NCBI GenBank assembly: GCA_002082585.1
Contig: CP020563.1
Span: 6,814,001-6,878,000, forward strand
Length of the DNA stretch: 64,000 nucleotides
Direction: 5' to 3'
Source: Kitasatospora albolonga
GTDB lineage: Bacteria; Actinomycetota; Actinomycetes; Streptomycetales; Streptomycetaceae
Part shown: positions 20,201-28,763 of the stretch, piece after piece
Layout: every line of letters begins with the position of its first letter
Numbering within the stretch: the stretch's first letter is position 1
Translations under genes and position numbers: made by a program
Notes under the pieces: model-generated
The model's database searches: none
What the model saw: the letters and a program-made list of their open reading frames with translations, nothing else
Told to the model about the DNA's origin: nothing

Positions 20201-20713
20201 TCAGAGCTTGCCGAAGACCACCCCGCGCCAGGTCCAGCCCGCTGCGAGGACGGTGTCCCGCAGGGGGTCCGTCAGCTGCGCGCTGTCGAAGCTGAAGGAC
20301 TCGGCTGCTTCGAGGCGCCCGTTCTTCCCCCGCTGAAGTGTGTACCTGCGCGAGACGGTCCTGCCGCCGCCGCGCGCGTACTCCGCCGAAGCCCGTAGCC
20401 GCGGAGGATTCCCGACCCGGGTGACCTCCCACTGCTCCTCGACGGCGCGGACCTCGGGGACGTCCTCGGCCAGCCGCATCCGGATGCGGAGGGCGTGCGT
20501 CAACTGGGACCTGATGAAGAAGGTCTGCCAGGCGGGCTCGGCGATCCGCCACCCCGCCACCAGATCGGCGCCGTGCGCCGCGCCGTCGCCGATGACGTAG
20601 GGGACGTCCGGCCGGTTGAGACCGAGCAGGGCCGTCCGCAGCTCCTCGGCGGACCGGGGTGCCGTCCCGGCCTCGGGGTGCCTGGTCCCGGTCAGCTTGT
20701 CGAACCATCCCAT
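20201..20713 (-). CDS. Unknown 170-residue protein of the WXG cluster
   Basis: Not recognised. It opens MGWFDKLTGTRHPEAG, is mixed alpha/beta in character and has no signal peptide or membrane segment. Charged stretches (RSQLTHALRIRMRLAEDVPE) and aromatic pairs (AWQTFFIRSQ) suggest a globular cytoplasmic protein. It sits between two genes of the WXG-protein run, so an immunity, chaperone or secretion-accessory role is possible, but only by position. A 15-bp direct repeat (20756-20770 and 20804-20818) lies in the spacer upstream. Confidence 0.7.
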   Translation of the reverse strand: MGWFDKLTGTRHPEAGTAPRSAEELRTALLGLNRPDVPYVIGDGAAHGADLVAGWRIAEPAWQTFFIRSQLTHALRIRMRLAEDVPEVRAVEEQWEVTRVGNPPRLRASAEYARGGGRTVSRRYTLQRGKNGRLEAAESFSFDSAQLTDPLRDTVLAAGWTWRGVVFGKL

Positions 20714-20820
20714 GAGGTCACCTGTGCGGGGTCGAAGGGGCGGGTGGGAGCGGAGCCGTTCCGGCGGGCGCTCGTTCCTGGGGACGTCCGTTTCAGGGGG
20801 CGCCCGTTCCGGCGGGCGTG

Positions 20821-21318
20821 TTACTGAGCCGTGCCGGTGTCCGGGCGGACCGTGCGCACGAACTCCCGGAAGTCCTCGACCACCGAGCCGTGCTGGGACG
20901 CGGTCACCGTCAGAACCAGCCGGATCACCGCCCGCTTGCCCGGATCGTCCACGTCCAGCAGGGACAGATAGACCTGCGACTGGACGAGGTCGCGGAGCGT
21001 GCCCCCGGCGACGGCCGAGACCGCGAGGGTCTGGGTGAGGCCGGGAGCGTCCTTCGAACCGACCTCCCGGCGTTCGGCGATCTCGACCGAGGCGCCGGAC
21101 CCGCGCAGATTCTCCACCGACTCGTCGGCGATCTCGGCGAGCGTCGCCGGGTCCGGGCGGAACCCGCCGTCGACCGTGATGTTCGCGGTGAATCCCGCGT
21201 CCGGACGCGGGTGCAGGGCGACGAACGCGGCGCCCGGCGCGCCCGCTCCGTCCGGCGGCGCGGCGCGCCAGCCGTCCGGCAGTTCGAACGCGATCGGTAC
21301 GGGCAGGGTGGTGGTCAT
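20821..21318 (-). CDS. LpqN/Mog1-like 165-residue protein of the WXG cluster
   Basis: The pattern PIAFELPDGWRAAPPD, AAFVALHPRPDAGFTANITV and TQTLAVSAVAGGTLRDLVQ resembles the DUF1795/LpqN (Mog1/PsbP-like) fold, in which type VII-linked and virulence-associated mycobacterial proteins are found. No signal peptide is visible, unlike lipoprotein LpqN. ATG 21318 has GAGGAG 7 bases upstream. It follows the WXG-protein gene after 58 bases on the same strand. The family call is tentative. Confidence 0.65.
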   Translation of the reverse strand: MTTTLPVPIAFELPDGWRAAPPDGAGAPGAAFVALHPRPDAGFTANITVDGGFRPDPATLAEIADESVENLRGSGASVEIAERREVGSKDAPGLTQTLAVSAVAGGTLRDLVQSQVYLSLLDVDDPGKRAVIRLVLTVTASQHGSVVEDFREFVRTVRPDTGTAQ

Positions 21319-21376
21319 CCGGAATCTCCTCACGGGTAATGGCGTGCTCATGGCACCGGGGTCGTGGTGCCATCCC

Positions 21377-22687
21377 TCAGAACAGGCTGCCGATCCCCTT
21401 CCCCACCCAGCCCGCCGCATCGCCCACGGTGTCCACGAACTTCCCCGGGTCGACGGTGAACTCGAAGCCCACGGAGCCACCGAGGCCCGGCGAGACGCCC
21501 ACCCTCGGACCGAAGTGCCACACGCCGTTGGCGTCCCTGCTGGCGTTGAACCCCGCCTCGGCGCCGGGACCGGCCCAGCCCTCGGCCGTGGCACCCACGC
21601 CGATCCCGGCGACGTCCGCGCCCGCCCCGGCGCTGGCCTTCGCCCCGGCGAACGCCTCGGCGCCCACCGCCACCCCCTCCGCACCCGCTTGCGCGTTGAG
21701 CCCGGCCTCCACGCCCGCCATGGTCTCGGCCCGGCCGTATCCCCCGACGGGGCCGGTGGCGGCGGTGCCGCCGACCGAAGCCTCGCCGCCCGCGAAGCCC
21801 TTGGCCTCGGCCTGGGCGCCCCCGTTGGTGATACCGGCGGCCGCCGACACCTTGGCGCCCGCGTAGGCTTCGGCCTCCCCGGCCAGCTCCGTCGAACCGT
21901 TGGTGAGCGTGGCCTCCGCCTTGGCGCTGCCGAGGTCGGCGCTCGCCTCGGCTTCGGCCAGCTTCCCCTTCGCGACGTCCGGACCGCTGGCGTCCGTCCC
22001 GAGCCCCGGCCCCGACGCCTCGGAACCGGTCTCGGCGACCCAGCCGCCCTTCTTGCGGGGCTCGGGCTCCGGCCGGCCGGCCTTCGCGAGATCGCTCTCG
22101 GCCGCGGTGTTGAACCCGCCGATGCCGATACCGTCCATCGAGACGTCTCGTGTCGCCCGGGTCAACGCCCGCTTGACGCTCTGGTCGGCGTCGTCGACCG
22201 CCCCGACCGCCTTGGCTATCGCGGCGGTCCAGCCCCGCGCCTTCTCCCGGGCGTCGGCCAGCAGACGGGTGTGGTCGGGGTCGTGCTGGAAGACGTACCG
22301 CTCCTGCGGGGAGAGGTTGTCGTACCCGACATAGGTCGCCCGGCCGGTGCTGTCGACCTTGTACTCCTTCTTCTCGGCGTCCGCGACCAGTTCCCTGACC
22401 GCCTTCTGGAGGCGGGTCAGCTCGGTCTGCGCGGCCGTGAGAAGGGCGGCGACGGCCAGCGCCTCGGTCTTCGCCGCCCCGAACTCGAAGGCGATGGCCG
22501 CGGCGCCGTTCTGCTGGGCGCCGAACGCCTCCCCCTGCCAGTTCCCGTTGGCCAGTACACCTTGTACGTGCTGCGCGTAGTCGTCCTTGAGCTCGCCGAA
22601 GCGTTCGCCCATCCTCTTCCACGCCCCGGCCACGTCCGTGAGGGAGGACAGATCGGCCGTCACCACGTCCTGATAGTTCAGCGTCAT
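21377..22687 (-). CDS. WXG-type (type VII secretion-like) protein with Ala/Gly-rich C-terminal domain
   Basis: 436 residues. The N-terminal ~110 residues form a helical hairpin with a W-x-G turn (LANGNWQGEAFGAQQNGA), typical of Esx/WXG100-related export substrates. After a charged linker (~185-225), residues ~225-400 are low-complexity repeats of the type AEAYAGAKVSAAAG, ending with GVWHFGPRVGVSPGLGGSVG and a helical tail. No Sec signal and no recognised toxin domain is visible. It is 10 bases downstream of a small helical protein and upstream of three further same-strand genes. An exported effector or structural protein is the likeliest reading; no type VII ATPase is in the window. Confidence 0.72.
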   Translation of the reverse strand: MTLNYQDVVTADLSSLTDVAGAWKRMGERFGELKDDYAQHVQGVLANGNWQGEAFGAQQNGAAAIAFEFGAAKTEALAVAALLTAAQTELTRLQKAVRELVADAEKKEYKVDSTGRATYVGYDNLSPQERYVFQHDPDHTRLLADAREKARGWTAAIAKAVGAVDDADQSVKRALTRATRDVSMDGIGIGGFNTAAESDLAKAGRPEPEPRKKGGWVAETGSEASGPGLGTDASGPDVAKGKLAEAEASADLGSAKAEATLTNGSTELAGEAEAYAGAKVSAAAGITNGGAQAEAKGFAGGEASVGGTAATGPVGGYGRAETMAGVEAGLNAQAGAEGVAVGAEAFAGAKASAGAGADVAGIGVGATAEGWAGPGAEAGFNASRDANGVWHFGPRVGVSPGLGGSVGFEFTVDPGKFVDTVGDAAGWVGKGIGSLF

Positions 22688-22697
22688 GGTGAGCCCG

Positions 22698-23105
22698 TCA
22701 CATCCCGTCGAAGCTGCTGGGGGGCCGGATGGAGTTCATCTGGGCACCGGCGGCGAGATCCTGGCCGCGGAGGATGCTCTTCGCGCCCTTCAGCCCGTTC
22801 AGCTCTTTCTGTAACCGCGCCATCAGCCCGTTCACCTGCGCCTGCCAGGCACCCAGGGCGTCGGAGACACCTTGGTCCGAAGCCCAGCCGGAGAGCCCCG
22901 ACACTCCGGTGTCCTCCCTCAGCGGAGGGCTCGGCGGAGCCGCCGACGGTGCGAGGAAGGAGGCCCGTACCGATCCACCGCCCACCGCCATACGGCCGGC
23001 CGCCTGCGTGCCGGGCATCAGCTGCTCTTCCAGATACTTCGCCGCGCGCTTCTTGTCGCTCGCCGATGTGGCGAGTCTCTGCTCGCCGCCTTCTCCGGTT
23101 CCCAT
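22698..23105 (-). CDS. Small helical partner of the WXG protein, contains a TTA codon
   Basis: 135 residues with a Pro/Ser-rich middle and a C-terminal amphipathic helix pair (SDALGAWQAQVNGLMARLQK). This resembles the partner proteins of WXG substrates, though a strict WxG turn is missing. The Leu codon in MARLQK is TTA (22814-22812). TTA is read only by the bldA tRNA in Streptomyces, so synthesis is probably limited to late or developmental stages. ATG 23105 has a poor ribosome site (GGGGG). It ends 10 bases before the WXG-protein gene, implying co-expression. Confidence 0.65.
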   Translation of the reverse strand: MGTGEGGEQRLATSASDKKRAAKYLEEQLMPGTQAAGRMAVGGGSVRASFLAPSAAPPSPPLREDTGVSGLSGWASDQGVSDALGAWQAQVNGLMARLQKELNGLKGAKSILRGQDLAAGAQMNSIRPPSSFDGM

Positions 23106-23117
23106 GGCAACCCCCGT

Positions 23118-23159
23118 TGCAATTGCACCTGTTCGGCTTCGCAGCCAAGGTGCATAGTA
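23118..23159 (-). promoter_or_regulatory. Promoter region of the WXG cluster
   Basis: On the minus strand a TACTAT -10 candidate (23159-23154) is followed by a perfect palindrome TGCAATTGCA (23118-23127) 13 bases before the first gene. The palindrome lies in the likely 5' leader and could be an operator. The -35 box is unclear (TTCCGG at 18 bases spacing is the best fit). Confidence 0.35.
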
Positions 23160-23199
23160 CGGAGGTGTCACCGGGCGCCGGAACCCACCCCGGCCCGGC

Positions 23200-24066
23200 T
23201 CAGAAGGGGTACCAGCGGACCGCCGCGTTCCCCTCCCGCAGCGACGCCACCCTGCGGCGGAACTCGGCGAGCGCCTTCGGGCTGGCCGGGGCGTGCTGGG
23301 CGACCCAGGCGCAGCTCGCCGTCTCGCGGGCGCCGCGCAGGACCGCGCAGCCCTCCCACTCCCGTACGTCCCAGCCGTACGCGGAGGTGAAGGCGTCGTA
23401 GGCCGCGGCGGGCAGCCCGTAGCGGTCCCGGGAGAGGGCGAGCACGACCAGGTCGTGTTCCCGCAGATCCGTGGCGAAGGTCTCCAGGTCGACCAGGACC
23501 GGACCCCCGGGGCCGATGTGCACATTGCGGGGGAGCGCGTCGCCGTGGATCGGGCCCGGCGGCAGATGCGGCACCAGGGCGGCGGCCGCCGCCGCGAAGC
23601 CGTCGCGGCGTTCGCGGAGGTAATCGGCGTCGGCCGGATCGATGCTGTCGCCCGCCAGGGTCAGCCAGCGCTCCACCCCGCCCAGCAGTTCACGGCGCGG
23701 CAGCGTGAAGCCCTCAGGTACGGGCAGCGCGTGCACCTGGGAGAGCAGGGGCGCCAGATCGCGCGGTTCGGCGGGGCGTACGGGGGCGGGCAGCCGGTGC
23801 CACAGCGTCACCGGGTGGCCCTCCGCCAGGCGTACGCGGTGCTCGGCGGCCCGTACGGCCGGGACGTCCGACGCGGCGAGCCAGTCGGCGACGGCCACCT
23901 CCCGCTCGGCCCGCTCCCGCAGCTCCGGGTGGCCGGTGGCGTCCCGGCCGACCTTGACCACCAGGCCGTCGGCCGCGAAGACCGCGTTCTCGCCCAGCGC
24001 GAGCAGCTCCGGTGCGCCGGTGATTCCGGCGGCCGTCAGCACCTCGCGCGCACGCATCTCGTCCAT
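23200..24066 (-). CDS. Aminoglycoside phosphotransferase/APH-like kinase
   Basis: 288 residues of the APH/choline-kinase fold. The catalytic loop PIHGDALPRNVHI (H-G-D-x4-N) and the metal-binding LVDLETF are intact, and the N-lobe Lys lies in GLVVKVGRD. The substrate could be a small alcohol, sugar or antibiotic and cannot be read from sequence. I start at ATG 24066 (MDEMRAREVL); a 41-residue upstream extension is in frame but not conserved-looking. Divergent from the sugar-import operon. Confidence 0.85.
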   Translation of the reverse strand: MDEMRAREVLTAAGITGAPELLALGENAVFAADGLVVKVGRDATGHPELRERAEREVAVADWLAASDVPAVRAAEHRVRLAEGHPVTLWHRLPAPVRPAEPRDLAPLLSQVHALPVPEGFTLPRRELLGGVERWLTLAGDSIDPADADYLRERRDGFAAAAAALVPHLPPGPIHGDALPRNVHIGPGGPVLVDLETFATDLREHDLVVLALSRDRYGLPAAAYDAFTSAYGWDVREWEGCAVLRGARETASCAWVAQHAPASPKALAEFRRRVASLREGNAAVRWYPF

Positions 24067-24191
24067 GGGTGCGATTTTCGCATCCGCGCAGGCCACCTTG
24101 ACGAACCGACGGCCCGTCAGCACGATGACGGAGGCCACCGGGGCGGCCAGAACGGGAGAAGTCCCACCGGAGAGGGCAGAGGGGATCATTT

Positions 24192-25154
24192 GTGGCGTTA
24201 GCGGGCTCGAAGAAGCGGTGGTCCGGGGCGGACGGTCCAGGCCCGGGCCCCCGCCCCCGCCGGGGCGACGGCACGGCGGTCCGGGGCCGGGCGGGTGCCT
24301 GGTTCCTCGTCCTGCCCGCCCTCCTCCCCATCCTGATCCTCAGCGTCGGCCCCCTCCTCTACGGCATCGCGCTCGCCTTCACCGACGCCCAGTCCGGCCG
24401 CACCCGCTCCACCCAGTGGATCGGCACCCTCAACTTCCAGGACCTCCTGCACGACACCCTGTTCTGGGACTCCTTCCGGATCGGCCTGCTCTGGGCGGTC
24501 GGCGTCACCGTCCCGCAGTTCCTCCTGGCCCTCGGCCTCGCGCTGCTGCTCAACCAGCGACTGCGGATGCGCTGGCTGGCCCGGGCGCTGGCGATCATCC
24601 CGTGGGCGATGCCCGAAGTCGTCGTCGGCATCATGTGGCGCCTGGTCTACAACCCCGACGCGGGCATCCTCAACGAGACCGTCCGCGACCTCGGCCTCGG
24701 CGACGGCCGGGACTGGCTGACCGGCCTCGCCACCGCGCTCCCCGCCGTGATCCTCGTCGGCATCTGGGCGGGCATGCCCCAGACCACCGTCGCCCTGCTC
24801 GCCGGACTCCAGAACACCCCGCACGAACTCCACGAGGCGGCGGCCCTGGACGGGGCGGGCGCCTGGCGCCGGTTCCGTACCGTCACCTGGCCCGCGATCA
24901 GGCCCATCGCCCTCGCCATCAGCGCCCTCAACCTGATCTGGAACTTCAACTCCTTCGCCCTGGTCTACGTCCTGACCAGCGGCGGGCCCGGCGGCCGGAC
25001 CCGGCTGCCGATGCTCTTCGCGTACGAAGAGGCTTTCCGCTACGGGCAGTTCGGCTACGCCGCCGCGATGGGCTGTGTGATGGTCGCGGTGATCTCCGTG
25101 CTCCTCGCCTGCTTCCTCGTCGGCCGGATCAGAGGGGGAGGCGAGGAACGATGA
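24192..25154 (+). CDS. Sugar ABC transporter permease (MalF type), TTA at codon 3
   Basis: 320 residues with six predicted membrane segments and the EAA loop HEAAALDGAGAWRRFRTVTWP shortened to EAA...G, which docks the ATPase. The GTG start at 24192 has AGAGGGG 7 bases upstream, and no other in-frame start lies before the first membrane helix. Codon 3 is TTA (24198-24200), the rare bldA-dependent leucine codon, so translation of the whole importer may await bldA. It overlaps a 20-codon ORF that leads to the second permease. No ATPase gene is present, as is usual where a shared MsiK-type ATPase serves many Streptomyces importers. Confidence 0.9.
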   Translation: MALAGSKKRWSGADGPGPGPRPRRGDGTAVRGRAGAWFLVLPALLPILILSVGPLLYGIALAFTDAQSGRTRSTQWIGTLNFQDLLHDTLFWDSFRIGLLWAVGVTVPQFLLALGLALLLNQRLRMRWLARALAIIPWAMPEVVVGIMWRLVYNPDAGILNETVRDLGLGDGRDWLTGLATALPAVILVGIWAGMPQTTVALLAGLQNTPHELHEAAALDGAGAWRRFRTVTWPAIRPIALAISALNLIWNFNSFALVYVLTSGGPGGRTRLPMLFAYEEAFRYGQFGYAAAMGCVMVAVISVLLACFLVGRIRGGGEER

Positions 25155-25213
25155 GCGTCTTCAGGAGAGGCGTTCCCAGAGGTGGCACTCCCCGGAGAGG
25201 CGGGGCGCGATGA
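25151..25213 (+). CDS. 20-codon Arg/Gly-rich ORF bridging two permease genes
   Basis: ATG 25151 overlaps the first permease stop (ATGA) and its own stop overlaps the second permease ATG (ATGA). It encodes MSVFRRGVPRGG followed by another Arg/Gly-rich half, a 20-residue basic peptide, and contains two GGAGAGGCG repeats, the second serving as ribosome site for the next permease. It may only carry ribosomes between the two genes. No homologue is known to me. Confidence 0.4.
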   Translation: MSVFRRGVPRGGTPRRGGAR

Positions 25214-26049
25214 GCCTCCCCACCGGCAGGGCCGCGCGCACCGGCCAGTACCTCGCGCTCCTGGCGTACCTGGTCTTCCTCGCCTTCCCGTTCCTCTGGC
25301 TGCTCTCCACCGCCTTCAAGCCCGCCCGCGAACTGGGCTCGCTGCACCCCACCTGGATTCCCGAGCAGCCCACCCTGGACAACTTCCGCCAGGCGTTCGA
25401 GGAGCAGCCGCTGCTCCAGGCGGCGGCCAACTCCCTGGCCGCCGCCGTCTCCGCCGCCCTGATCGCGGTCGTCATCGCGACGCCGATGGCCTACGTGATG
25501 GCCCGCCACCGGGGCCGGCTCGCCACCGCCGCCACCGGGTGGGTCGTGGTCAGCCAGGCGTTCCCGTTCGTGCTGGTGATCATTCCGCTCTTCCTCGTCC
25601 TGAAGAACCTGCATCTGATCAACACCCTGTGGGGGCTGATCCTGGTCTACGTCGTCTGGTCGCTGCCCTTCGCGCTGTGGATGCTCGCCGGGTACGTACG
25701 CGCCGTGCCCGCCGAGCTGGAGGAGGCCGCCGCCGTGGACGGGGCGGGGCGGGTACGGACCCTCGTCTCGGTCGTCGCCCCGCTGCTCGCCCCCGGGATC
25801 GTCGCCACCGCCCTCTTCGCGTTCATCACCGCATGGAACGAGTTCTTCTTCGCGCTCGTCCTGCTCAAGACCCCGGAGAAGCAGACCTTGCCGGTCGTCC
25901 TCACCCACTTCCTCGGCGCGGAGGGAGTGGCCGATCTCGGGCCGCTGGCCGCCGCCGCGTTCCTCGCCACGCTGCCCTCCCTCGTCCTCTTCGCCTTCAT
26001 CCAGCGGCGGATCACCGGCGGGATGACGGCCGGGGCGGTGAGGGGCTGA
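25210..26049 (+). CDS. Sugar ABC transporter permease (MalG type)
   Basis: 279 residues, six membrane segments, EAA loop ELEEAAAVDGAGRVRTLVSV and the C-terminal ITAWNEFFFALVLLKTPEK typical of MalG/carbohydrate permeases. It pairs with the upstream MalF-type permease to form the channel of a binding-protein-dependent importer. ATG 25210 has GGAGAGG about 9 bases upstream. Its TGA overlaps the ATG of the binding-protein gene. Confidence 0.93.
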   Translation: MSLPTGRAARTGQYLALLAYLVFLAFPFLWLLSTAFKPARELGSLHPTWIPEQPTLDNFRQAFEEQPLLQAAANSLAAAVSAALIAVVIATPMAYVMARHRGRLATAATGWVVVSQAFPFVLVIIPLFLVLKNLHLINTLWGLILVYVVWSLPFALWMLAGYVRAVPAELEEAAAVDGAGRVRTLVSVVAPLLAPGIVATALFAFITAWNEFFFALVLLKTPEKQTLPVVLTHFLGAEGVADLGPLAAAAFLATLPSLVLFAFIQRRITGGMTAGAVRG

Positions 26050-27344
26050 TGCGCGCCCCGGCCCGGCGGACGGCAGCGGCCGTCACCGTCCTCGCCCTGC
26101 TGCTCACCGGCTGTTCGAGCGGCGATGACGGGCGGGACGCCGACGGCACGATCCGGCTCAGGTTCCAGTCGCTGGCCTGGCAGAAGGAGTCCGTCGACGC
26201 CAACAAGCAGCTGGTGAAGGAGTGGAACGCCGCCCACCCCGGCGTACAGGTCGACTATGTCCAGGGCAGCTGGGACAACGTCCACGACCAGCTCCTCACC
26301 TCCTTCGAGGGCGGTGAGGCGCCCGATATCATCCACGACGCCTCCGACGACCTCGCCGACTTCGCGTACGGCGGCTACCTCACCGATCTGCGCCCCCTCC
26401 TCCCGGACCGGCTGAAGGCCGACATCCCCGAGCGGTCCTGGCGCACCACCACCTTCGGCGGCGGGATCTACGGCGTCCCCTTCCTCCAGGAGCCCCGGGT
26501 CCTCATTGCCAACACGGAGCTGCTGAAAGCCTCGGGAGTCCGCATCCCGACGCCACAGGCCCCCTGGAGCTGGGCGGAGTTCCGCGATGTGACCAAGGAG
26601 CTGACGGGCGAGGGCCGTTACGGGGTCGCCTGGCCGCTCAGGGAACCGGTCTCCGTCACCCTCAACCTGGGCCTCTCCGGCGGCGGGCAGCTCTTCCACC
26701 GCACCGCGGACGGCAAGGCCGAGCTGCGCTTCGAGAAGGGCGACGAGGTGGTGACCGGGACCATCCGCGACCAGGTCAACTCCGACCGCAGCGCGGCCCG
26801 TACGGCGCTGGGCATGGGCGGATCGGACGCCCTGCCCGGCTTCTTCGGCGGGCGGTACGCGATGCTCCCGCTCGGGTTCGCCTACCGCCAGCAGGTCGTC
26901 GAGCAGGCCCCCGAGGGGTTCGCGTGGACGGTCCTGCCCGCTCCGGCAGGCAGTGGAGAACTGGCCCAAGGGGTGAGTCCGCAGACCCTCTCCGTCGCCG
27001 AGGACAGCCCGCACAAGGAGGAGGCGGTCGCCTTCATCGACTTCCTGCTGCGACCGCCGAACATGGTGCGTCTGGCCCGGGGCGACTGGATGCTCCCCAC
27101 CGGCACCACCGCCCTCGCCCACCCCTCCCTGCACACCGCCGAACACGGCTGGGCCACCGGGACGGCGCTCGCCCAGCACCTTCGCCCGGCGCCCGCGCAG
27201 ACCGTACGGGGCTACCCGGAGTGGAAGGACAAGGTGGCGACCCCCGCCCTCCAGGAGTACTACAGCGGCGCGATCGACAGGGGTGAGCTGCGGAAACGGC
27301 TGGTCGATGACGGCAACCGGGTCCTGGCCCGCTACCAGCGCTGA
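26049..27344 (+). CDS. Sugar-binding lipoprotein of the ABC importer
   Basis: 431 residues. Lipoprotein signal VLALLLTGCSSGDD with the lipidated Cys at about residue 21, then a family 1 extracellular solute-binding fold (IRLRFQSLAWQKESVDANKQ, the hinge region EAPDIIHDASDDLADFA, GGRYAMLPLGFAYRQQ). It delivers sugar to the two permeases encoded upstream. The gene order permease-permease-binding protein is the reverse of most such operons. ATG overlaps the upstream TGA. The ligand is unknown. Confidence 0.92.
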   Translation: MRAPARRTAAAVTVLALLLTGCSSGDDGRDADGTIRLRFQSLAWQKESVDANKQLVKEWNAAHPGVQVDYVQGSWDNVHDQLLTSFEGGEAPDIIHDASDDLADFAYGGYLTDLRPLLPDRLKADIPERSWRTTTFGGGIYGVPFLQEPRVLIANTELLKASGVRIPTPQAPWSWAEFRDVTKELTGEGRYGVAWPLREPVSVTLNLGLSGGGQLFHRTADGKAELRFEKGDEVVTGTIRDQVNSDRSAARTALGMGGSDALPGFFGGRYAMLPLGFAYRQQVVEQAPEGFAWTVLPAPAGSGELAQGVSPQTLSVAEDSPHKEEAVAFIDFLLRPPNMVRLARGDWMLPTGTTALAHPSLHTAEHGWATGTALAQHLRPAPAQTVRGYPEWKDKVATPALQEYYSGAIDRGELRKRLVDDGNRVLARYQR

Positions 27345-27396
27345 GGCAGCGCCGCGGAAGGGCCGAGGAAGGGCTGATGAAGGACGCCGAAAAAAC

Positions 27397-27425
27397 TAGA
27401 CGAGACGGTCCGTCTCGCTTAAGGT
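27397..27425 (+). promoter_or_regulatory. TetR-type operator inside a leaderless promoter
   Basis: TAGACG (27397-27402) and TAAGGT (27420-27425) are spaced by exactly 17 bases, and +1 would fall at the ATG 27432. A perfect 17-bp palindrome CGAGACGG-T-CCGTCTCG (27401-27417) fills the spacer. Sites of this GAGACGG/CCGTCTC form are typical of TetR-family repressors, which would block the polymerase here. No tetR gene lies in the window. Confidence 0.6.
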
Positions 27426-27431
27426 GAGGGC

Positions 27432-28631
27432 ATGACGGAACCCCCGCGTGCCCACATCGCCATGTTCTCCATCGCCGCCCACGGACATGTGAACCCGAGC
27501 CTCGACGTGATCCGGGAGCTCGTCCGCCGTGGGCACCGTGTCAGTTACGCCATCCCCGCCTCGTTCGCCGAGAAGGTCGCGGCCACCGGGGCCGAGCCGG
27601 TGATCTACACCTCGACCCTGCCGACGGACGACGACCCCGACGCCTGGGGCACCGAGCTGATCGACAACATCGAACCCTTCCTCGACGACGCCCGCCAGGC
27701 GCTCCCGCAGTTCGTCGCCGCCTTCGAGGGCGACGAACCCGACCTCGTCCTGCACGACATCACCTCCTATCCTGCCCGCGTCCTCGCCCACCGCTGGGGC
27801 GTCCCCGCCGTCTCGCTCTGGCCCAACCTGGTGCCCTGGGAGGGGTACGAGCAGGAGGTCGGCGAGCCCATGACCGCCGAGCTGAAGCAGACCGAGCGCG
27901 GCAAGGCGTACTACGCGCGCTTCGACGGCTGGCTCGCCGACAACGGCCTCGGCCATCTCTCCAGCGACGACTTCGTCGCCCGCCCGCGCCGCGGCCTCGT
28001 CCTGATCCCCGAGGCGCTCCAGCCCAACGCGGACCGGGTGAACCGTGAGATGTACACCTTCGTCGGCGCCTGTCAGGGCGACCGGGCCGACCAGGGGGAG
28101 TGGGAGCGGCCGGCCGGAGCGGAGAAGGTGCTCCTGGTCTCGCTCGGCTCCTCCTTCACCAAGCAGCCCGCCTTCTACCGGGAGTGCGTCACGGCCTTCG
28201 GCGGCCTGCCCGGCTGGCACGTGGTGCTCCAGATCGGTGCGCATGTCGACCCGGCCGAGCTCGGTGACGTACCGGCGAATGTGGAAGTGCGTACATGGGT
28301 GCCGCAGTTGGCGGTGCTGAAGCAGGCCGACGCGTTCATCACCCATGCCGGGGCGGGCGGCAGCCAGGAGGGGCTCGCCACGGGGACGCCGATGGTGGCC
28401 GTACCGCAGGCGGTCGACCAGTTCGGCAACGCCGACATGCTCCAGGCGCTCGGGGTGGCCCGGCATGTGCCCATGGAGGAGGCCGACGCCGCGACGCTGC
28501 GCGAGGCCGTGCTCGCCCTGGTCGGTGACCCGGAGGTGGCGGAGCGGTCCGCCCGGCTGCGGGAACGGATGGCGGAGGAGGGAGGTACGCCCAGGGCGGC
28601 CGATCTCATCGAGGCCGAACTGTCGCTCTGA
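27432..28631 (+). CDS. Macrolide-type glycosyltransferase (MGT/OleD family)
   Basis: 399 residues, GT1 family. N-terminal acceptor-binding half ([19 protein letters not shown]) and a C-terminal donor-binding half with [20 protein letters not shown] and [18 protein letters not shown], matching the UDP-sugar motif of OleD/Mgt enzymes that glucosylate and inactivate macrolides. It acts in the cytoplasm with UDP-glucose as likely donor. The ATG seems leaderless; the only purine run is immediately at the start codon. The TetR-like operator suggests induction by a ligand, perhaps a macrolide or polyketide. A perfect hairpin terminator follows. Confidence 0.9.
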   Translation: MTEPPRAHIAMFSIAAHGHVNPSLDVIRELVRRGHRVSYAIPASFAEKVAATGAEPVIYTSTLPTDDDPDAWGTELIDNIEPFLDDARQALPQFVAAFEGDEPDLVLHDITSYPARVLAHRWGVPAVSLWPNLVPWEGYEQEVGEPMTAELKQTERGKAYYARFDGWLADNGLGHLSSDDFVARPRRGLVLIPEALQPNADRVNREMYTFVGACQGDRADQGEWERPAGAEKVLLVSLGSSFTKQPAFYRECVTAFGGLPGWHVVLQIGAHVDPAELGDVPANVEVRTWVPQLAVLKQADAFITHAGAGGSQEGLATGTPMVAVPQAVDQFGNADMLQALGVARHVPMEEADAATLREAVLALVGDPEVAERSARLRERMAEEGGTPRAADLIEAELSL

Positions 28632-28664
28632 GCGAACCGGTTGGGCTGATATCCGGACGTTGTC

Positions 28665-28717
28665 CGCCCCGTCCCGCACCCCCGCACAGCCCGGGGATGC
28701 GGGACGGGGCGTTCTTC
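28665..28717 (+). terminator. Strong terminator after the glycosyltransferase gene
   Basis: CGCCCCGTCCCGCA (28665-28678) pairs perfectly with TGCGGGACGGGGCG (28698-28711), a 14-bp stem, followed by TTCTTCT. It lies 34 bases after the stop codon. Confidence 0.8.
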
Positions 28718-28763
28718 TGTGCGCTGCCGGTGGTCGTTGCATCTGCACGCATGCCCGGGTGAC

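Noticed and set aside
20999..23401. 800-codon plus-strand ORF over the WXG cluster
   Set aside because: Antisense shadow of four genes with good starts, ribosome sites and recognisable domains on the minus strand.
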